64,000 bases of DNA from an uncultured Prochlorococcus sp. (lineage in GTDB: Bacteria > Cyanobacteriota > Cyanobacteriia > PCC-6307 > Cyanobiaceae). The stretch is taken from assembly GCA_902583265.1 (NCBI GenBank), contig CACHVD010000001.1, positions 124,001 to 188,000 on the forward strand, given 5' to 3'. Under the pieces are notes generated by a model that had not been told where the DNA came from, did no database searches, and saw only the letters and a list, made by a program, of their open reading frames with translations. This document shows, piece after piece, positions 27,629 through 34,430 of this stretch (the stretch's first letter is position 1; each line of letters begins with the position of its first letter). Made by a program: the position numbers and the translations under genes.

Positions 27629-27673
27629 CTAGCTCAAGGTTGGCGTAGAACTCCTGTAGTTTGGTAATTATTT

Positions 27674-27964
27674 TTAAGCAGCATCATATTCTTCCCTATC
27701 TTCAAGCTCTCTCATAAATCTTTTATCTAATAAGTAATTGTCTATAAGCTCTGCTGCCATCACTATCTCAGCAGCATTTTTAGATAGTTCTTGTGGATCT
27801 TTGTCTAATAAATAATTGTCTATAAGCTCTAGATTGTACTCGTTTTCTTTAATTGGTTTATCGCTGTCTAATAGCTTTCTTATTTGTGTAAATACAAGCT
27901 CTTGATCGTATCCACTTTCTCTAATTTCTTTCAACATTTCGTCTGGAATTTCCATAATCGTCAA
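27674..27964 (-). CDS. Hypothetical protein with internal ELIDNYLLDK duplication
   Basis: A 96-residue acidic protein. The decapeptide ELIDNYLLDK occurs twice (about residues 46-55 and 72-81) with near-identical DNA, a recent internal duplication. The remainder is helical and charged (MEIPDEMLKEIRESGYDQEL). Function unknown. It is the first gene beyond repeat copy B. Confidence 0.6.
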   Translation of the reverse strand: MTIMEIPDEMLKEIRESGYDQELVFTQIRKLLDSDKPIKENEYNLELIDNYLLDKDPQELSKNAAEIVMAAELIDNYLLDKRFMRELEDREEYDAA

Positions 27965-28176
27965 CCCCTATGTGATAGTTTTTTAGAGGAAAATAAGCCT
28001 AAATAAGCCAGTAATAGAGCTATTTAGAGCAAATTAGAGCCTATATACTCATACTTACGAACAAATAAGAAAAAAGCAAGAAAGGAATATAAGCAGTTAT
28101 TGGAAGAGGGTTGGAGGACGACAAGTATATTTAAAAGCTGTTTTTAAAAAAGTTTTAAATTGGGGGTTGTTTCATT

Positions 28177-28437
28177 TTATTCAACTGGAGTTAGTGAATA
28201 ACAAATATCTTTATAACCATTTTCTTTATCCCACTCTTTCATCTCTGGAGTACTTGTAGCAGCAGCAAATCCTTCTAAGTCTTTTACTTTAAGTATTAAG
28301 TGACTTTTATGATCATTTATCTTGATGAGCTCATATTCTTCGACATATTTATGTCCCTCCTCTTCGTGGAAATCAGCTACAAATTTATCGAAATCTTCAA
28401 AAGAACAATCAAAAGTAGAAACTATTAAGGTATTCAT
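28177..28437 (-). CDS. Hypothetical protein, ferredoxin-like fold candidate
   Basis: An 86-residue protein, MNTLIVSTFDCSFEDFDKFV, with alternating strand/helix pattern (beta-alpha-beta-beta-alpha) reminiscent of small dimeric alpha/beta-barrel domains, but no signature residues. Upstream on the minus strand is GATTGACAGTCGATCTA (28482-28466), a 17-mer also found at 42708. Confidence 0.6.
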   Translation of the reverse strand: MNTLIVSTFDCSFEDFDKFVADFHEEEGHKYVEEYELIKINDHKSHLILKVKDLEGFAAATSTPEMKEWDKENGYKDICYSLTPVE

Positions 28438-28526
28438 AAAAATGAGGGTTTTATCTCTTCAATTTTAGATCGACTGTCAATCATGTATTTAATTTGATGA
28501 GTTAAATAATTTGTTTACCAAAATAC

Positions 28527-28573
28527 TTGACGATCCATTTCTAATGTATTTATATTAGTAGTACACATGTATT
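28527..28573 (+). promoter_or_regulatory. Promoter with LexA-type operator, DUF1651 locus 1
   Basis: TTGACG (28527-28532), 18 bp, TATATT (28551-28556), then AGTACACATGTATT (28560-28573), which matches RGTAC-N3-DGTWCB except T for C. The operator covers the expected transcription start and ends 8 bp before the ATG at 28582. Confidence 0.68.
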
Positions 28574-28581
28574 ACTAATTA

Positions 28582-28881
28582 ATGACTTTAGGAGGAGCTA
28601 ATGTTTGGACTAATTTTTCTTACGGTTATCGTAATGAGTCCCCAAGTGGTTGGTTGCTTAGTCCAGACCGCAGCAGATTAATTTTATTTACAAAGAATAA
28701 AAAATCTCCAAGAAATAGTATGAGAATTTTTGCTCATACATATTATGCAAATGATTTTGGTGAGCCAATGGCAATTAAATCATCCACTCAAATGTATTTG
28801 GATAATGCTTGGGATAAATGGCATGACCTTCAATTAGAAGGTTGGACTTTTGAAGAACTTGAATTACCTGAATCAGTATGA
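28582..28881 (+). CDS. DUF1651-family protein 1
   Basis: A 99-residue soluble protein. The DUF1651 core runs from PSGWLLSPDRSRLILF (about 21-36) through FGEPMAIKS and AWDKWHDLQLEGW. The first 20 residues are poorly conserved with the paralog at 31027, whereas an overlapping +1 frame there is better conserved. It has almost no leader and no Shine-Dalgarno before its ATG. It overlaps the next gene by 4 bp (ATGA), in a three-gene chain ending at 29160. Function unknown; damage-inducible if the LexA box is real. Confidence 0.7.
   Translation: MTLGGANVWTNFSYGYRNESPSGWLLSPDRSRLILFTKNKKSPRNSMRIFAHTYYANDFGEPMAIKSSTQMYLDNAWDKWHDLQLEGWTFEELELPESV
28601..28681 (+). CDS. Nested +1-frame hydrophobic peptide 1
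   Basis: A 26-codon frame inside the DUF1651 gene: MFGLIFLTVIVMSPQVVGCL and a short tail. AGGAGG (28590-28595) lies 5 bp before its ATG, a better start context than the host gene has. It is one hydrophobic helix with a GC that resembles a lipobox. The paralogous locus encodes a matching 26-residue peptide at 31046-31126. Not previously known to me. Confidence 0.5.
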   Translation: MFGLIFLTVIVMSPQVVGCLVQTAAD

Positions 28882-29018
28882 CTAACTTAAATCCAATCAA
28901 AAAGAAACTATCAAAAGCAGATAGAAAGATATCTATACAAGACCCATCAAAATTATTAGCAGAATTTTTTAATGGTGTTGTCATTGAACTTGATGAAGAA
29001 TATAAATATGACTCATAA
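28878..29018 (+). CDS. Small hypothetical protein, coupled to DUF1651 gene
   Basis: A 46-residue protein, MTNLNPIKKKLSKADRKISI then a more acidic C-terminal half (LLAEFFNGVVIELDEE). The ATG overlaps the DUF1651 stop (ATGA) and its 3' end overlaps the next gene by 11 bp, so all three are translationally coupled. No domain recognised. Confidence 0.58.
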   Translation: MTNLNPIKKKLSKADRKISIQDPSKLLAEFFNGVVIELDEEYKYDS

Positions 29019-29160
29019 AGAATTGATAGATCAAGTTTCCGCAAATTTATTTAAACAAAGTGGAAAGTTAGAAAGCAGAAGATCTTGGTTGGCAATGAGA
29101 AATTATCTTGAACAATTAGATACCGAACAACTTAAATCCATGCTTAAGGACCACGGATGA
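29008..29160 (+). CDS. Small helical hypothetical protein, third gene of the chain
   Basis: A 50-residue protein, MTHKELIDQVSANLFKQSGK, Lys/Glu-rich and probably two helices. A longer frame starts at 28972, but the ATG at 29008 overlaps the preceding 3' end naturally. Function unknown. Confidence 0.55.
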   Translation: MTHKELIDQVSANLFKQSGKLESRRSWLAMRNYLEQLDTEQLKSMLKDHG

Positions 29161-29170
29161 TTTAAAAACT

Positions 29171-29284
29171 TTATTTAGTTTTTATTTTTTTCTTAATTCT
29201 CAGGAAACCGTAAGTTGCAAAGCCAACCAAAAACATATCTAAGTAAATATGCCAAGTAGGAAAAATCTGGTGTATTAATTCCAT
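29171..29284 (-). CDS. Single-helix small protein
   Basis: A 37-residue frame, MELIHQIFPTWHIYLDMFLV then GFATYGFLRIKKKIKTK: one membrane helix and a basic tail. Its start overlaps the stop of the ligase-domain gene by 1 bp, so it is likely the third gene of that operon. Confidence 0.5.
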   Translation of the reverse strand: MELIHQIFPTWHIYLDMFLVGFATYGFLRIKKKIKTK

Positions 29285-30033
29285 TAACGTTTTATTGCCA
29301 CTTGCCAATAAGGATAATCTAAATTTGATTTTTCTCTAATCAATTGTAATTTTCTAGAATTTATTTTTACTACTATTCCATCTGTTGGATATTTACTAAA
29401 AAGCTTCCCTTCAAGCCATTGTTTTCTAAATACTTCAACTTGGCTCGTAAAGTTGCATGAAATATCCTGAGGGATCGTGAAGCCAAGCTTTGAAAGACTT
29501 TTTTTGGACTCATATTGGTTAAGTGTTGAATTAAGTATTTGAAATGCGCAGAAGCTAAGACTTTCAGAAAATCCTTCTTTAGCTCTTAGAAATCCAGAAG
29601 CGATTCTCTGGGAGATATTTGGACTTTGGTTGGGTGCATATAATTCGCCTCTAACTTGAAGAACCCCTCGTAAAGGGAGATAATTGGGAATGTCTTGGAC
29701 TTTAATAAGTTTACTAGTAACGTCCGCTCCTTTTCTTGAAATTGCTTTCTCCAAGGTTCCATCCCTATATTGCAAAGCAACGGCACAACCATCAATTTTT
29801 GGTTCAATTAATAATCTGGTATCTACTAATAATCCTTTCAAAAATTCATCTATTGAATCCTTTTCTAATGAAGGTAAAACTAGTTTATTTTTCTTTTTAA
29901 AGTAATCACAATTAGGGTTTGTTCTTAATAAATTTTTTTCAAGTTGGTCGAATTGCTTATCAGAGATTAAAGCATTACCATTTCTGTAATTATCGTCATA
30001 CCATTCAATTCGTTCTTCTAAATAAGTCTTCAT
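29284..30033 (-). CDS. Stand-alone NAD+-dependent DNA ligase adenylation domain
   Basis: A 249-residue protein matching the N-terminal part of LigA. Motif I EPKIDG carries the nucleotidyl-accepting Lys (about residue 78); VRGELYAP is motif III (about 126-133); TDGIVVKIN is motif IV (near 217-225); YWQVAIKR is motif V at the very C-terminus. An upstream IDWYDxxY-like segment (RIEWYDDNYRNGN, 8-20) is a shortened Ia domain for NAD+ binding. The OB, zinc, HhH and BRCT domains of full LigA (about 670 aa) are absent. It may self-adenylate or act as a nucleotidyltransferase; nick sealing without an OB domain is doubtful. Confidence 0.8.
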   Translation of the reverse strand: MKTYLEERIEWYDDNYRNGNALISDKQFDQLEKNLLRTNPNCDYFKKKNKLVLPSLEKDSIDEFLKGLLVDTRLLIEPKIDGCAVALQYRDGTLEKAISRKGADVTSKLIKVQDIPNYLPLRGVLQVRGELYAPNQSPNISQRIASGFLRAKEGFSESLSFCAFQILNSTLNQYESKKSLSKLGFTIPQDISCNFTSQVEVFRKQWLEGKLFSKYPTDGIVVKINSRKLQLIREKSNLDYPYWQVAIKR

Positions 30034-30240
30034 TTAATAGGATGGCTTAAGTTTTCGGTTAGGCATCAAACTTGGTTTATCTATAATCCATTTTTCTCTA
30101 TCTTCATATTTAACAGTCCATAAAAGAAATGAAGAAATTTCTTTTAGCGTTATGCCAACCAAATACCTTGTTTTTGGACTTATTGATATAAATCCAACTA
30201 CTAATATTAATAAAAAAAGTTTAAACATGCCTTTAATCAT
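30034..30240 (-). CDS. Small membrane protein upstream of the ligase domain
   Basis: A 68-residue protein with an N-terminal hydrophobic helix (FKLFLLILVVGFISI) and a basic cytoplasmic-looking tail (NRKLKPSY). Its stop abuts the start codon of the ligase-domain gene, so the two are co-translated. Function unknown. Confidence 0.58.
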   Translation of the reverse strand: MIKGMFKLFLLILVVGFISISPKTRYLVGITLKEISSFLLWTVKYEDREKWIIDKPSLMPNRKLKPSY

Positions 30241-30271
30241 TTAAAAACTCTGCGTAATTTTTACGAACTTT

Positions 30272-30529
30272 TTAATTAATGCAATTTTTATAACCTTCAA
30301 TCTTTGCTAGTTCATTAATGTTCAAACCTGTTTCCTCTAGCAAAGTTTCTCCTATATCGTCCTTGTTAAATTTAGTTAAAGCTCCTTTAGTAGAGTACTT
30401 AATACATAGGTTTTTGTATTTTGCTTCTTTGACAACAGGAGATAAATAAAAACCAAACAAGATGATAAAAGCTCCATAGGTTACAAATTTTCTGTGGTTT
30501 TTCCACCATTCATAAAATTTATTTGACAC
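30272..30529 (-). CDS. Small hypothetical membrane-anchored protein
   Basis: An 85-residue protein: one helix at about 17-33 (YGAFIILFGFYLSPVV) and a soluble C-terminal domain with two cysteines (LCIKYSTKGA and YKNCIN). It lies 31 bp upstream of the previous gene and could start the same operon. Confidence 0.55.
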   Translation of the reverse strand: MSNKFYEWWKNHRKFVTYGAFIILFGFYLSPVVKEAKYKNLCIKYSTKGALTKFNKDDIGETLLEETGLNINELAKIEGYKNCIN

Positions 30530-30598
30530 GAAAAATAAATAATTAATTTCTATTTTAAATTGATTGTCAACAGATTACTTTAGTAATTGAAGGATTGC

Positions 30599-30907
30599 TT
30601 AATTTATTGGTTTTTCATTAATAGAATTAATCCAAGAATAATATCTTGATTTTCTAATCCTTTGCTCTTTCGAGACTAATCTATCCGCAGATTCTAGGGG
30701 TGATTCTCCTTCCTCAACTTTTGTTGTAATAGAAATACCAAAACCTTTTGCTTCAATTTTTGCAATGCCACCCTCTAAAAAAAATAAAAAAGACCAACCT
30801 TTGTTCCATCCTAAATAGAAGGGATTTCGATACATTGCATTCTTTTGGAGATACTCTTTAAATGATATTTTCCTTTTCAAGGAGTTACTTGTATTCTCTA
30901 TTACCAA
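30599..30907 (-). CDS. Hypothetical protein
   Basis: A 102-residue protein, basic, with an aromatic central region (YLGWNKGWSFLFFLEGGIAK) and a charged helical tail. No domain recognised. Its start is divergent from the second LexA-type promoter at 30975. Confidence 0.5.
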   Translation of the reverse strand: MVIENTSNSLKRKISFKEYLQKNAMYRNPFYLGWNKGWSFLFFLEGGIAKIEAKGFGISITTKVEEGESPLESADRLVSKEQRIRKSRYYSWINSINEKPIN

Positions 30908-30974
30908 ATAAGAAGTTTGCGGCTGATTATTTCTGGAAAGGAATTTTAGTATTTAAATAATTCCAGAGGAATAC

Positions 30975-31020
30975 TTGACGCCTACTAGTAGTACATTTAT
31001 ATTAATAGTACAACTGTATT
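30975..31020 (+). promoter_or_regulatory. Promoter with LexA-type operator, DUF1651 locus 2
   Basis: TTGACG (30975-30980), 17 bp, TATATT (30998-31003), then AGTACAACTGTATT (31007-31020), 6 bp before the ATG at 31027. Same layout and the same single deviation from the LexA consensus as at 28527-28573. Confidence 0.68.
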
Positions 31021-31026
31021 ATCTTT

Positions 31027-31317
31027 ATGACTTCAGGAGTTGCTAATGTTCGGACTTATTTTTATCGTGGCAGCCTTGCTGACCCCCCAACTGGCTGGTT
31101 GTTTAACAAAAAAAGTGGTTTATTAATTTTCTTTGAGAGTTATAAGAAGTCTGTATCTAATAACTTAAAAGTATATACTCACCTTTTCTATGCAAATGAA
31201 TTAGGTGAACCAGCCCAAATTAAAAATTCAAGACTTCATTCTATTGAGTGTGCTTCTGAAACATGGAATGAATTAATTTCAGGAGGTTGGCAAAATGTTA
31301 CTAATAAATTTCAGTAA
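31027..31317 (+). CDS. DUF1651-family protein 2
   Basis: A 96-residue paralog of 28582-28881, with PTGWLFNKKSGLLIFF (about 20-35), YANELGEPAQIKNS and WNELISGGW matching the DUF1651 core. The first 18 residues diverge from the paralog except where the nested +1 frame is conserved. Its 3' end overlaps the next gene by 23 bp. Confidence 0.7.
   Translation: MTSGVANVRTYFYRGSLADPPTGWLFNKKSGLLIFFESYKKSVSNNLKVYTHLFYANELGEPAQIKNSRLHSIECASETWNELISGGWQNVTNKFQ
31046..31126 (+). CDS. Nested +1-frame hydrophobic peptide 2
   Basis: A 26-codon frame, MFGLIFIVAALLTPQLAGCL and a basic tail, with AGGAG (31035-31039) 6 bp before its ATG. Identical length and stop position to the peptide at 28601-28681, sharing MFGLIF, PQ and GCL. 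It is one hydrophobic helix. Confidence 0.5.
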   Translation: MFGLIFIVAALLTPQLAGCLTKKVVY

Positions 31318-31486
31318 TCATGATCAAGGTAAATCCGTCATAATGGGAATATCTAAAAGAATCTACCCTAAAACGAAAACATACAAAGATTTGTATTACT
31401 TGCAATCACTTTCGATACAGCACTACAGAAACTTTTGCAACTATCTTGATATGTCCAAGATACGAAAAACGTATACTACAGGGTGA
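31295..31486 (+). CDS. Small basic hypothetical protein
   Basis: A 63-residue protein rich in Lys, Tyr and Arg (KRIYPKTKTYKDLYYLQSLS). AGGAGG lies 8 bp before the ATG, supporting this start inside the DUF1651 3' end over the internal ATG at 31343. Function unknown; possibly nucleic-acid binding by charge alone. Confidence 0.5.
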   Translation: MLLINFSNHDQGKSVIMGISKRIYPKTKTYKDLYYLQSLSIQHYRNFCNYLDMSKIRKTYTTG

Positions 31487-31653
31487 TCATTTGTTTAAGG
31501 TTGTGAGTATTGGCAAAAAAATAGGACTATATTTTCTCCTTAAGGATTTTAATTATTATCCAATTAAACTTTTCTAGGTACAGATATTTAATTGTGTAAA
31601 CAAAGCATTATTTTATACAACTTAAAAAAATCTTTTTAAGTAATTTGAGAATT

Positions 31654-31755
31654 ATGATGCAATTTTACTTTTCTATATTTCTATTAGTTGTGCTTACATT
31701 TTTTGCACTTTTATTAGATGCACCAGAATTGGCTACTTTAATTCAAACATTTTAG
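31654..31755 (+). CDS. Single-helix microprotein
   Basis: A 33-residue frame, MMQFYFSIFLLVVLTFFALL then LDAPELATLIQTF, almost entirely a membrane helix. No clear Shine-Dalgarno. A weak hairpin AATCAG/CTGATT follows at 31765-31785. Confidence 0.4.
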   Translation: MMQFYFSIFLLVVLTFFALLLDAPELATLIQTF

Positions 31756-31837
31756 AAAATAATAAATCAGCATTTATACTGATTTACTTTCTTTATAAGT
31801 AAGTCGTAAGTTTAACCTGTTGAATAGGAGGGATCTA

Positions 31838-31879
31838 ATGATTGACAGTCCACCAGAGGAGTTAGATTATAAAATTTAA
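31838..31879 (+). CDS. 13-codon frame with good ribosome site, tentative
   Basis: AGGAGGGATCTA precedes ATG of MIDSPPEELDYKI, and a terminator follows. The nucleotide word GATTGACAGTC inside it recurs at other island sites. It may be a peptide, or a promoter and leader remnant. Confidence 0.25.
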   Translation: MIDSPPEELDYKI

Positions 31880-31905
31880 ATCTAGATAAAACTAATGCTA
31901 AATCT

Positions 31906-31940
31906 GGAATGATTCTTCTTTTTGAGATTCATTCCTTTTT
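31906..31940 (+). terminator. Rho-independent terminator
   Basis: GGAATGA (31906-31912) and TCATTCC (31929-31935) form a stem followed by a T run. Confidence 0.65.
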
Positions 31941-32049
31941 AATTTCTTTCTAAAAAAATTTAAATTAAATATATTAAATTTTTAAAATAAAAAATCTGAA
32001 CATATTAAAATAATTTGATGTTAAAGACACTTCTTGAAAGTGATTAACT

Positions 32050-32232
32050 TTACCTGAATCCAAAACCAGTTTTTTGATCTTCTTTTTCTTCCCATTCATT
32101 CATAATTAGTTTTAGTAAACATTTAACTTCTAAATTCGAAGCATCAGTATCTTTTTGAAGATTTATACAAATGTTTTTAATTTCCTCATAAGCATTATCA
32201 ATTAATATTGTTTTCTGATCTGGATTAGCCAT
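32050..32232 (-). CDS. Small hypothetical protein
   Basis: A 60-residue acidic soluble protein, MANPDQKTILIDNAYEEIKN, with two cysteines and a C-terminal GFGFR. It starts 6 bp after the stop of the upstream gene at 32239. Helical pattern resembles the 69-aa protein at 33979. Function unknown. Confidence 0.52.
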   Translation of the reverse strand: MANPDQKTILIDNAYEEIKNICINLQKDTDASNLEVKCLLKLIMNEWEEKEDQKTGFGFR

Positions 32233-32238
32233 AGAATT

Positions 32239-32436
32239 TTAAAATGCTCCATTACAGTTGAACCCGCTGCAGTTAATAACTCTAAAAATATTCATTACAA
32301 AGTTGTGGAATCTTTCATCATAAAAAAATGCCCAGGTTGTAAATATAGCAAAACCAGAGACAGCAAAAGCAGCATATTGAAGCCAATGTATTCCATAGCT
32401 GTCTAATCCATTTTTATCAAAATCAGAATTACCCAA
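32239..32436 (-). CDS. Small membrane protein
   Basis: A 65-residue protein with one helix (WLQYAAFAVSGFAIFTTWAFF, about 19-39) and a C-terminal pair of cysteines (INCSGFNCNGAF). It is directly upstream of 32050-32232, in a probable operon. Function unknown. Confidence 0.52.
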   Translation of the reverse strand: MGNSDFDKNGLDSYGIHWLQYAAFAVSGFAIFTTWAFFYDERFHNFVMNIFRVINCSGFNCNGAF

Positions 32437-32537
32437 TTACTTTTTTTACTTATAATAAAAATTTTTGTTAAAAAAGGAGAGTTTGTTTTGAACGAGAGAT
32501 TTATTTACTTTTCTTGAGACTTTAATGAATTTATTTT

Positions 32538-32792
32538 TTAAATAAAACCAGGTACTATCCACCCAAAAAAACCGTAGTTTATTATCAAAGCCAAAAAACC
32601 AATCATAGCTAATCTCCCATTTGTTATTTCGGCATTTTTCCAAAATTTACCCGTATAATTTTTAATTTTTTTCGAATTTTTATCTATCAAATAATTTGGT
32701 TCTAAAGGTTCCTGCAATCTTTTGATAGCGTATAAAGAGAATTGAATAGTAATTGCGATAATAACAACTATAAAACTAGTAAGAGCATCCAT
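32538..32792 (-). CDS. Hlip-type protein with extra N-terminal helix
   Basis: An 84-residue protein. Residues 54-84 (AEITNGRLAMIGFLALIINY then GFFGWIVPGFI) form an LHC-type chlorophyll-binding helix with the NGRLAMIGF motif. Unlike the 42-residue Hlip at 26139 it has an additional hydrophobic segment at residues 5-23 and a basic linker. A photoprotective, chlorophyll-binding role is inferred from the family. Confidence 0.82.
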   Translation of the reverse strand: MDALTSFIVVIIAITIQFSLYAIKRLQEPLEPNYLIDKNSKKIKNYTGKFWKNAEITNGRLAMIGFLALIINYGFFGWIVPGFI

Positions 32793-33144
32793 TTGTAGAT
32801 TTCATATGTGATCAATTAGTAAGCCAAAGAGTAAATGACATTTGTGTTTATCAACATTTCCTTATTTCTGCTTTATTGAGAGAGGAAATCCTAACTTGAA
32901 TTATTAATAAATGTAACATATTTTAAAAAAAATAGTATGAATTCTTACTTTTTCTTTCGATTTAACACCTTTAGGGACTAAAGTGTTACATTTATGTGTT
33001 AGATGTATTAAGACTTTTCTTGATTGAATTACAGAATTAGATTTAAAGTTTTATTTCTAAAAACAGATAAAGAATTGAAAAAATTTCCCTAGGAATATTC
33101 ATTTAATATTATTTATTTAAAATATATTTAATAAATAGAAATTA
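32793..33144. other. Intergenic stretch with one hairpin
   Basis: No supported gene in about 350 bp. AACACCTTTAG and CTAAAGTGTT (32964-32987) form a stable hairpin without a clear T-tract. The rest is AT-rich; part must be the promoter region of the Hlip-like gene at 32538-32792. Confidence 0.4.
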
Positions 33145-33264
33145 TTACTTTTGTTTGATTTCAGGTAGGTAAAATTTATTGCCTAATGTATAACCAATTG
33201 ACATGAGTACGAACCCAATAAGTTGAGGTAAATGAGAATTTGCTAGAGATATTTTTTCCATCAT
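33145..33264 (-). CDS. Single-helix microprotein
   Basis: A 39-residue frame, MMEKISLANSHLPQLIGFVL then MSIGYTLGNKFYLPEIKQK, with one moderately hydrophobic helix. A second ATG follows the first. Function unknown. Confidence 0.4.
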   Translation of the reverse strand: MMEKISLANSHLPQLIGFVLMSIGYTLGNKFYLPEIKQK

Positions 33265-33315
33265 TTTTAATTTTATAAACTAATATAATAATAAAAAATT
33301 TTTAAAACTGTAAGT

Positions 33316-33489
33316 TTATTTTCTTTTTGATTCTTTAATTTCCCCAGATTTTTTTAGTGAATTAAAAAGTCTTTCATTTTCTGTTTTTAAATTATCTAAT
33401 GCAGATTTTGTGAATTGTTCTTTAGCCTCAAATTTTGCTGATCTTATAACTTTTTTATTAGGTAATTTTTTCTTCGGTTCTGACTTCAT
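33316..33489 (-). CDS. Small very basic protein
   Basis: A 57-residue Lys-rich protein, MKSEPKKKLPNKKVIRSAKF, followed by a helical Glu/Lys stretch. There is no Shine-Dalgarno of note. High charge suggests RNA, DNA or protein binding, but nothing specific. Confidence 0.45.
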   Translation of the reverse strand: MKSEPKKKLPNKKVIRSAKFEAKEQFTKSALDNLKTENERLFNSLKKSGEIKESKRK

Positions 33490-33586
33490 ATAAAAAACTT
33501 TTTAAAAATTTTAGAAGTTATTTTTTTTGAATTAGGTATTATTTTTTACAGTTTTCTGGTTAATAATATTTGTTTACATAGACAAA

Positions 33587-33799
33587 TTAATCTTTATCTT
33601 TTGGGAGCCTTAACCATCCAGAAGTCCATTCTGATTTTAGTTTTGACCATGGGATCCTTTTAATAACTTTTTTATTTTTGGTAGGAAAAATATCTACCCA
33701 TCTATCTTCATTTTTACCGCCATAAGTTTTAACTTGAAAATGCCTATTACCATTAATTGTTTCTGGTGCTGTCCAACAAGGAGTAGGAGGCCATTTCAT
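33587..33799 (-). CDS. Small Trp-rich protein (TIGR02450/DUF2389-like, tentative)
   Basis: A 70-residue protein with six tryptophans. The pattern NGNRHFQVKTYG ... RIPWSKLKSEWTSGWLRL resembles the KHF.V...W..LK....W..GW layout of the small Trp-rich family TIGR02450. Its N-terminus MKWPPTPCWTAPETI is unusual. Function unknown. Confidence 0.6.
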   Translation of the reverse strand: MKWPPTPCWTAPETINGNRHFQVKTYGGKNEDRWVDIFPTKNKKVIKRIPWSKLKSEWTSGWLRLPKDKD

Positions 33800-33822
33800 G
33801 AGAAATTTAAAAGTTGAAAAAA

Positions 33823-33909
33823 CTAAAGGTTGCTTTGCCCAGTCAAAACTAAACCATAATAAGCAATCGTACCAAGGATAAGTATGATACCTAGTATTCT
33901 AATAATCAT
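33823..33909 (-). CDS. 28-residue single-helix protein, tentative
   Basis: MIIRILGIILILGTIAYYGL then VLTGQSNL. The size and helix are like small photosystem or cytochrome b6f subunits, but no match is recognised. It lies 23 bp upstream of the Trp-rich gene on the same strand. Confidence 0.35.
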   Translation of the reverse strand: MIIRILGIILILGTIAYYGLVLTGQSNL

Positions 33910-33978
33910 GCTTTAATATTTTTAAATTCACATTATATTAAAAAAGTTTTTAGATTTGAGTTGAATATTTAATATTTT

Positions 33979-34188
33979 CTAATTTTTCCTTTTTTTATTT
34001 CTAACTATGGAGTGACAAGATTCCGGATGCCATTCATTCTGGATTTTGCCAATAAAATCATAAATAAATGAATCGGGACATCCAGTTTCCTTTTGAAGTT
34101 CTGAAAGTTCTTCTTTAATGAATTCATATACGCTCGTTATTACCCCTAAATTTTCTTTTTGGGAGGGAGCCCATTTTTTAATCTCCAT
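33979..34188 (-). CDS. Small hypothetical protein
   Basis: A 69-residue soluble protein, KKWAPSQKENLGVITSVYEF then a Cys-containing helical part ending RNKKRKN. It overlaps the 3' end of the upstream gene by 11 bp, so is coupled to it. Function unknown. Confidence 0.55.
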   Translation of the reverse strand: MEIKKWAPSQKENLGVITSVYEFIKEELSELQKETGCPDSFIYDFIGKIQNEWHPESCHSIVRNKKRKN

Positions 34189-34369
34189 TAATATTTTTTA
34201 AATTATTTTCCACAATATCGTAATAGGTTATGTCTCCATAATCAGCATCTGAACAACATAAATCTCCATAAAGTTCCTCTAACAAATCGTAGGCATCTGA
34301 ATACTTATCAAAACTTTGAGCGGTTAATTCGTCATCTTTCCCGTCAATTCTAATTATTTTGAAGGTCAT
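34178..34369 (-). CDS. Small acidic hypothetical protein
   Basis: A 63-residue acidic protein, MTFKIIRIDGKDDELTAQSF, with a CC pair (GDLCCSDADYGD). Small alpha/beta pattern; first gene of the overlapping pair with 33979-34188. Function unknown. Confidence 0.58.
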   Translation of the reverse strand: MTFKIIRIDGKDDELTAQSFDKYSDAYDLLEELYGDLCCSDADYGDITYYDIVENNLKNINGD

Positions 34370-34430
34370 ATTTTGCTTAGATGCGAAAAGTATTCTTTTG
34401 ACTTATTAGACCATCTTATAAATAAAAATC

